Under the pieces are notes generated by a model. That model did no database searches, was not told the origin of the DNA, and saw only the letters and a list, made by a program, of their open reading frames with translations. Positions 57,167-64,000 of a stretch of DNA of 64,000 nt are shown here, one piece after another (the stretch's first letter is position 1; each line of letters opens with the position of its first letter). Source of the DNA: Laburnicola sp. R22_1 (lineage: Eukaryota; Ascomycota; Dothideomycetes; Pleosporales; Didymosphaeriaceae); the NCBI GenBank assembly GCA_014281115.1, contig JACONQ010000016.1:1488001-1552000 (forward strand), in the 5' to 3' direction. The position numbers were made by a program, and so were the translations under genes.

Positions 57167-57785
57167 GTTATCCCTTTTACTATTATATACACATTTATAT
57201 ATATATAGTAAACTATAGTTATATACTATAAATACACTAATACTTTATATCTATATTAAAGTTAATCTTAATAAGATATTATCTATCAATATTACTTTAT
57301 TTTCAGCTATCTTTTTAAGCCCTAAGATTAATATTGTAGTTAATACTGCCTAAAAGTATACTTTAATAATTTATCTATTTGCTACTATTACTAAATCTAT
57401 ACTAGAATACTACTTTATCTAAAATATTATTAATAAATTAAAGTAAAAGATATAATTTAGCTTATATAAAGTAGTTATAATATACTAGTTAGACTAGTAA
57501 TAAATTAGTAACTAAAGGCGTAATAATAAAAATATAAAGATTTTACTATAGTATTTCATATTACTATATATTAAAAAAGTAATAATAGATAAAATTAAGG
57601 CTATAAAGAAGCTATGTATTAATAAGTTACTAAAAATAAGTATTATATAAATATATTAATTTTTTATAGTTATAGTATTAGGTAAGCGTAATATATTAGT
57701 GTGCTATGTAAGTAGTATATAAATATAGTACAATTACTAATAATAGTAATAATAAAATAAGTTAGTTTTTTATTATTAGTAAAAT

Positions 57786-59576
57786 ATCAGACGGCAAGCC
57801 TGCATTAGGAAATGGAGGCACCCCGTTCGGGCAATCCGGGCCTCGCTTGCGGTTCCGCGCTACGCCCGAACAGGCAATCGACCTCGACGTCCCATCATAA
57901 AAGTGCTCCCTCTCCCGCCGTTATTTTCCTTCCCTTTTCTCTCTACTCTTATCCCTCCATCCGCGATCCCCTCCCCTCGCCTGCGCCAACCGCCCCCGCC
58001 TCCCCCCGTCCAATCGTCCTTCGTGAGGCATTTTTCTCGAACCTAGTCGACCGCTCGGAAGGTTTAGAACTGCCCTGCCTACGGCGCCCGTTTCTCCTTT
58101 CGTTGTTACTACCCTGTCGTCCCTGTCCATGTCCATGTCCATGTTCCCTCCCGTAACAGGCCGGTCCATCTCGAGCCTTCGCACGCGCCGAAGCCCCGCT
58201 GCTCGACAACGCACTTCTGGACTTCTACCCGCAACGAAACCACAATCGAGACGCCTCTCTCTCTTCTCTTCTGGCCTGTCCCCTCCTCGCCTCAACTTCT
58301 ACGCCGGCTACGATCGAAGGAAGGATGGGGACCCCTTCCGTGGCATGGTCTAGCGCCTCAGCGGCTGATGAGCCTCGAATTTCCCCCTTTCCTCCGCAAC
58401 GCACTGCCTCACGCATGACTTAGTGGAAGGCATACTGCATGCTCTTCGCCCCTGTCTCAGCTTAGCTTACTCCGCCTCTCATGACGTGTCTGCTGTGGAA
58501 GTAACGTTGCCGTGCAACGCCACTCAGTCGTCTATCCCGCCTAGATTTCAGGCGCTTGCAGCTGCTGAAGCTGATCCTCTCGCCCATTTCGAGTTAGGCC
58601 GCTACAGTTGAAAGGGCGGAGCTCGCTACCCGCTGCATCGCCACCCCGGCTCGTAAGCTTCCGTAAATCTCTTCCCTGCTCCGGACTCGCCGATGGCATG
58701 TACTGCGCCCTTCTCTATTTCCATTTTGAGCGAACGAATGCGTAGCTCTCACGCCATTGTCTCAGCTTCGATGCGCCTATACTACACCCTCCCTCGGTCG
58801 AATGCGCTGGACCAATCCTTTACCCCATTACCGTGTCTCCGCTCCTGGCTCCAGTTCCTCGGCGATGATGCGGCCGCTCACCCGCATAATGCATCCATTC
58901 AAGCCGTCCTTCCACATCAGCGCCATGGTACCAGTCGGATCCTCCACCCCGCATGAGGCGTACGGCGTTGCTGTAACATCGTCATGCAACTAGCAAGGGG
59001 CTGATGCCTGGAATCCAGCAGCTGACAGCCTGGAAATGGCCCAGGGCGTGCCATAAGAGGTAAAAGAAGCCCCACAGGCCAATCACCTGGCAGCACAAGG
59101 CAGCGTTGGCGGCAATTGCCCATTCATGCTTTATCCGGCATCGAACCCGTCCGACATAAGAGGGTGGTTGGGGATCGAAGAAGGAGCTGGCGATCGGTGG
59201 TTTCGTTCACAGGAATACGGGCCCCTGAACCGCCGAAAGACGTGGACAACCGGCAACCATCTGCTAGCCAATCACCAGATGAGTTAGGCTGACTTTTTAT
59301 GTGACGAGGCCATCTACGCTGCTTGGGAGAGTGATCCGTCATCCTTTCGGAAACGCTGATGCCGACGGTCTTCAGATTCATTCGTCCTCCTGCAGAGCGC
59401 CGATGCACTAGTCGCTGCGCCCGCTACGGCCATTTCCTCGATGGATGCGGCATTTATGCAACCTCTTTCTGCTCGGGGGGCGGCGTTGACGGCGACATAT
59501 AAAGCAACAGTCTGTTCGCAGAGGGTGCTACTTCTACAGGACTCCTCACTACCACAGAAGTCACCACGACGCCAAA
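57786..59576. other. No supported gene; GC-rich edge of the AT-rich block
   Basis: Composition changes abruptly at about 57786. Several proline/serine-rich short frames occur on both strands without domains. The last few hundred bases are probably the promoter of the SANT/Myb-like gene. Confidence 0.45.
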
Positions 59577-61700
59577 ATGACCTCCTCTTGCAGCACCACT
59601 TTGTTCGCCCCTTCGTTGCCTATGAAGATTGTTCCATACGTTCCTGGAGCGCCCAAGCCGAAGTCAAAATCCAAGGCCAAATCATTGGCTACAGCCAAGA
59701 CGGCAGAGCACAGCCGTGGAGTCGGCTCCTCCAAAGATGGGGGAGAGTGGCTCTACATCGACGATTTCCCAATGCTGGATTCGAATGCATCGCCACCTAC
59801 TCTGTTCGAAGCTGCAGGCACTTCTGGTTCGGTGGACCATGGTATTACCTGCCCACTGCTTGTTACAAGCTAATAGAACCCAACTAACACACGGGCAGTA
59901 GACGCGGTCGATGGTCTCGGTGCTGCGTCCGAATTAGAGAAGCTGGACTATGACAAATTTGGCCGGGAATCGCTTGACGAAGGAGGGACCGACCATGTTG
60001 CACGCGTCACGGAAGCAGATATGGCTATGGTCAAGTTGCTTGATGGAAGCAGTCGAGGTAAGCATGCGAGTGGATTCGAGTGCTGATGTCACTGATTGGC
60101 GGTAGACTTTCCTTTGATTGTGGAGAGTGACGAAGCCGAAGGACACCGCAGTGCAACGGACGTGGAGCCTAGCAACGGAGCGTCTGATTGTCAAGATAAC
60201 GGTTACCGCGCGTCTGCCGGCAATGGTGGATACAGTGCTGCACAGCATGGCGATCTTGATGCAGTTGGAGAGCGCGCTTTCTCCATAGAGGATGTAGAAA
60301 ACATTTGTCCCGGTGAGTAGTGCCAGCAGAGTTAAGGAGGGCCATGTTGACGCTTTCAAGACAGCCCGCTAGCGCAGGACGAACCACTCTTGGGCGATGT
60401 CGACGTTACAGACGAACTGTCAGCAACACGCAAACGAACGCGCCCTGCAGCGCTGGACGTTATGCCGAAATCAGAGCTAGAAGACCCTCGTTCGTCGAAG
60501 CGGCGAAGGCTAGCTGAGCGACAGATAGAGAACCTCATACTCGGTCCCGTAGCTACGCATAAGTCAACAGCTCTGCCAACTCCTAGCGGCGACGTTTTAC
60601 AGTCTAGAGCCAGCAACGAGCCTAGCCTTGGGCCTCTCGACAGTGGCAATGAACGCGATGGCGCTGGAACCTTACGCCTATCCCCAAGCGACCTCCGCGA
60701 TGATGAGGATGGCGGTGATAGCGCACACAGGCGTAGGACAAGCGAGGAGCTACTGTATTCCTTGAGAGGATCCATCTCTCCTTCCGAGAGTATAGAAAGG
60801 GAACAAGATATCGGGCCGGACTCGGAGAGGCGTGAGGAGCACAGGGAAGGCGGTGGTGGAGACGTCGGGGAAAGCCACGAGGATGAACGTAATCAGGACG
60901 ATGAGGTGTCCCGCAGACCTTCGGCGAAGACTTCTCAACGACGTACACGCAGCGGTCATCCACTCCGGGAGAAGAGGCACGATCCATCACGAACTGCTCT
61001 TGGGCAACGGGGCTCGAGCACGATGCGGACGAGGGCATCGCGACAGGTAACGTTATCCCAACCACAGCAACCGTATCGGCCACGAACCTCCTGTCCAGGA
61101 ACGAAGACTGGCGATGGGGCCAACATCAACCATGGACCCAGCCTCAACATGTCTTATCAGATGACCGATCGCATGCTCTGCGATGTCCCCAACGGCTCGT
61201 CGATTGTAATAGAAATTGTCCGTTACCGCGACTCAAAACGGCCTCTCGACCCGGCCGCCTTAGGTCACAGATTCCTCGGCGGAGATGGCAAGGTCATCCG
61301 TATGATCCCGCTATCGCTGGATTCATGGATGCTGATGGGATACTGGTACGACGATGGTGCGTCAGGCCCATGCAGTCGCGGAAGCTTGAATGCGGACTGG
61401 ATGAGCAGTTCCCACAGTGATGCTGCCAATCACGAAACTGATCACTCAGACGACGACTGGGACGAAGAGGGCGAGAATGGAGAGGAAGATACAGGCGAAT
61501 ACAAATCTCCTGTCCTAAGCAGAGACAATATGCACTGTCGCCGCCGAACGCATATACCGTGGCTAGAGTCAGACGAAAAGCGTTTACTCTCGTACAAGGA
61601 CAAAATGGGTATGGAGTGGAAGGATATATGCAAACGCCTAGATCGGTCGCAGGGCGCAGTGAAACTACGCTACTACACGCTACGCAAGAAAGACTCGTAA
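59577..61700 (+). CDS. SANT/Myb-like domain protein
   Basis: Exons 59577-59841, 59899-60057, 60106-60312 and 60361-61700, with introns of 57, 48 and 48 bp, sum to 657 codons (656 residues). The start MTSSCSTTLFAPSLPMKIVP follows GCCAAA. The first 300 residues are acidic and disordered, with a basic patch (RSSKRRRLAERQIE). The C-terminal 50 residues (HIPWLESDEKRLLSYKDKMG, then MEWKDICKRL and GAVKLRYYTLRKK) form a three-helix SANT/Myb-like unit with conserved Trp positions, usually DNA- or histone-binding. An acidic tract (DHSDDDWDEEGENGEEDTGE) lies just before it. Probably nuclear. It abuts the transposon-rich AT block, a setting common for lineage-specific genes, but that is inference. Confidence 0.82.
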
Positions 61701-62354
61701 GGCTATTGCAATGTTCTTCAGTCTAGATAACTCCCTCCACTTCCCAGCAAGATCGCCTCGCGTCCGTACTACTGGCACTGCTTCACAACAGCGCGCTATC
61801 ACGCTCTCCTATCTTGTCTCGATGCCACGTAACCTTTAGCCTTTTCACGAGCATTGCCACCACCTCCCTAATGTCGGGTAGATCGCGGAGGAGCGCTTCA
61901 ATATTGGGCGGGAGAGGATGCTGGTGGGCTTCAGCACGGTGTTGCGATACTCTGGGCTCTTCTCAGTGAGATTGCGACGAATGTGGGCGGAGAGGAGACT
62001 GTGGGCTGATATCGTAGAAATAACGAGAGCTTGTCGGCACTCCTGCCGCCGTTCTGCTGGCGGTTTCCGCGAGTTCAATTGAATATTGGCTCTTCTCACA
62101 CAGCAACTATATTTGAAGAATGAGTAGAGAAGCATAGCCTCGTAAAGGACTGAAGGACGTCTTAGCCTTGTATGCATCTTGGTCCGTGCGTGTTGCGAAA
62201 TTCGTGAGACCCGTGAGGCACGTGATCTGTCATGTGACGAGGCTGTGCCCGGCCCGCAACTAAAATACAGCCAGCTTGCCCCGCACAACAAAGCTTCATT
62301 GCATTTTATCAAACATCAACCGCCTCCTATTACATACCTTATCTTTTAAGTACA
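61701..62354. other. Intergenic, no supported gene
   Basis: Short frames on the minus strand only, without domains. Confidence 0.45.
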
Positions 62355-62745
62355 ATGTGTGAATGGGCTTGCAGGACCTACGCATCTTGTCGACGTATTC
62401 CCAAACACGAAATCCGCTACCTCCGTGACAAGGCCATCCGCTCGTGTTTGTGGTGGTTAAAAGAAGAAAGGTCGTAAATGCACTGTGGAAGAGACCATAG
62501 ATACGAGGGAGGCACGGGTATCAAATGACCTACTTGCGGCCGGCGCTGACGCAGGGGTGCACCTCTTGGAGCATAGTTTGACTGTGAGCGCCGCTGACCT
62601 AGCTGTAAAGCGTTCAAGATGGCGAAGAGATGAATCACAGGATGCGGCGGCAAATGCTAGTTCATCGATAGATTTTAGTAATTTTAATCTGCGTGCAACG
62701 TCCAAAGCAAAACAGAGTAAAAGCGATCCCACCTTAGCTTGCTGA
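62355..62745 (+). pseudogene. Possible broken small Cys-containing protein gene
   Basis: ATG 62355 opens a 40-residue frame (MCEWACRTYASCRRIPKHEI, then RYLRDKAIRSCLWWLKEERS) that stops at TAA 62475-62477. Shifting one frame inside the A-rich stretch near 62458-62463 gives KKKGRKCTVEETIDTREARV and about 75 more residues to TGA 62743-62745. The MC-x-W-start, spaced Cys and the basic Cys motif recall small fungal proteins of unknown function, so a one-base frameshift in a roughly 130-residue gene is a reasonable reading. Chance open frames cannot be excluded. Confidence 0.35.
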
Positions 62746-63202
62746 GGGACGTTCACGCACAAGCGTAAACGTCTTGTACTTAGCCTAAGAAAAAATTTCA
62801 CCACAGAAGTAAGCCTCTTTCAGCATATTAGCAGCATTTAGTTTAATTTCGTGCTCCTATGATAAGCCCTTAAGTGTGACATTATAAAGGTTTCGAATCA
62901 TCGCACCAAACCTTTCCAACAACTCCATAGGATACGCCCGAAATGGTACCGGTCGTGGTGCCAGCTTGCAAAGGGTGTGGATATCGGAGACGCCTCCTTA
63001 CACCCTTACGCTCCTTCAACCTTGCTCAATTCGGAATGTGAGCGCTCAAGTTGCTGCACTGTACAAGGATTCATTTCTGGTCTGATTCCTCAAGCAATAG
63101 TCCTACAGCGACTATCATCGTGACGGGACACACCGACGGGGAATCAACATATAAATGCCTCTCCGCCTACCTGCTCTATGTCTTTCACTCTAATCCTCCA
63201 AA
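62746..63202. other. Intergenic, promoter side of the membrane protein gene
   Basis: No open frame of note. Contains the ACATATAAATGCC TATA-like stretch near 63150, about 50 bp before the ATG. Confidence 0.45.
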
Positions 63203-64000
63203 ATGGAATTCATTTATCACAGCCTAATTGCTTGCTCATCTGTCGGTCTACTTCTGAGTCCCGTATTGTTATACATGGATTGTAGAACACCAAATACATC
63301 TCGAGCGCATCCAGTCCCTTGGGAAGACAGCAAACTAGAAAGACCTCTCACATTTCTCTTCGGCATCGGTCAAATGGCGTTATTCACTGCGAGTATTGCT
63401 GCAGCTGTCATCAGTCTTAACCAGGAAGATCAGGTCTATTGGCTTGATGCGATCCTTCTAAGCACTCTTCAATTCTGCACTGGAATCAATGTAAGGGGCA
63501 TGCCCGAGAATTTTGTTATTTAGGCTTACAGATTAAACAGCTCGCCCGAGTAATACGATACTTGGCATTTCTGTCTTGGGCCACCCCTTTTATATATGCC
63601 ACCTATGGGGTGTCGACGACTTTTCACTTAGTCTATCTTACAAAGTAAGACGCTCTCTGCTAGAACCCGCTCCTTTACTTATCAGAATAGAAAAGAGGGC
63701 GCCCCGATTCCTGACGATTTCTTTCTTTATATGACTATTTCGCCACTGCTCTCCCTAACGGTAGTAGGCTGGCGATTAAAACAGCATATGAGCTCTGGAC
63801 AGCACAAGAAGAATTACATACGCTTTCTAAGTGCACTTAGTCTTTCTAACGCAATTACGGGGTTGGGCGCTCTTGCTGTGGCTGTTGTCTTTTACATCTT
63901 CTCGTATCAAGACAGGCAAGTGAGTAGTACGCTTCGTCAGTGCACACTTTTGGTATGTGTATTCACTATCTATACGTAGTGTACGCTAACCTGGGAAGGG
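63203..64000 (+). CDS. Multi-pass membrane protein, 3' end outside the window
   Basis: Exons 63203-63490, 63532-63644 and 63691-63919, with introns of 41 and 46 bp, stay in frame. A further donor (GTGAGT at 63920) points to exons beyond the window. About six hydrophobic helices are visible: IYHSLIACSSVGLLLSPVLL, PLTFLFGIGQMALFTASIAA, WLDAILLSTLQFC, FLSWATPFIYATYGV, DFFLYMTISPLLSLTVVGW and LSNAITGLGALAVAVVFYIF. Loops are short and charged. The layout, with no signal peptide, suggests a fungal integral membrane protein of unknown function, possibly with seven helices. I do not recognise a named family. Confidence 0.65.

Overview
The window looks like nuclear DNA of a filamentous ascomycete (Pezizomycotina, perhaps a dothideomycete; the class is a guess). 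The reasons are many 45-125 bp introns with GT-AG ends and CTAAC/CTGAC-like branch sites, a Zn2Cys6 regulator, a fungal bZIP, an Stm1-type protein, RBR ligases, pogo/Fot1 and Tc1/mariner transposons, and RIP-like mutation (repeat-induced point mutation, C to T mostly at CpA). Splice models were built by hand. Nearly all multi-exon models sum to a multiple of three and rejoin recognisable domains, which is the main support for them.

Layout. 0-15.6 kb is repeat-rich: the 3' end of a zinc-finger gene, a TA-flanked MITE (407-586), a RIP-damaged pogo element with perfect 45-bp terminal inverted repeats (1706-3823), a gene for a secreted QQEG-repeat protein (4716-5944), a GT2 polysaccharide-synthase-like gene with two in-frame TAG codons (6434-9329), a second damaged pogo element (10059-12188) and a second MITE (12321-12469). 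15.8-29.3 kb is gene-rich: a Zn2Cys6 factor, a type II membrane glycosyltransferase, an F-box protein, an F-box/ankyrin protein beside a decayed tandem copy, and an arrestin-like protein with one in-frame TGA. 31.1-32.5 kb is an extremely AT-rich block. 32.9-53.0 kb holds a bZIP factor with a GC-AG intron, an Stm1 homologue, an RBR ligase, a permease remnant, an intradiol dioxygenase, a thiamine-diphosphate 2-oxoacid decarboxylase, a frameshifted SDR, a second RBR ligase and two tandem alpha/beta hydrolases. 53.1-57.8 kb is a second AT-rich block with a nearly intact Tc1/mariner element and an AAT microsatellite of about 100 copies. 57.8-64 kb holds a SANT/Myb-like gene, a possible broken small gene and a multi-pass membrane protein gene cut by the window end.

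How the genes may relate. Permease remnant, dioxygenase, decarboxylase and SDR lie side by side on one strand and could be a decaying catabolic cluster for an aromatic or amino-acid-derived substrate (inference). Several genes are ubiquitin-linked by family: two RBR ligases, two F-box proteins and an arrestin-like adaptor. The rest looks like ordinary housekeeping or accessory content. I found no clear evidence of a wholly new system. The most interesting signals are the RIP-type nonsense codons shared by two transposons and the single-copy gene between them, two new-looking MITEs, the nested AT-rich repeats and the decaying catabolic cluster.
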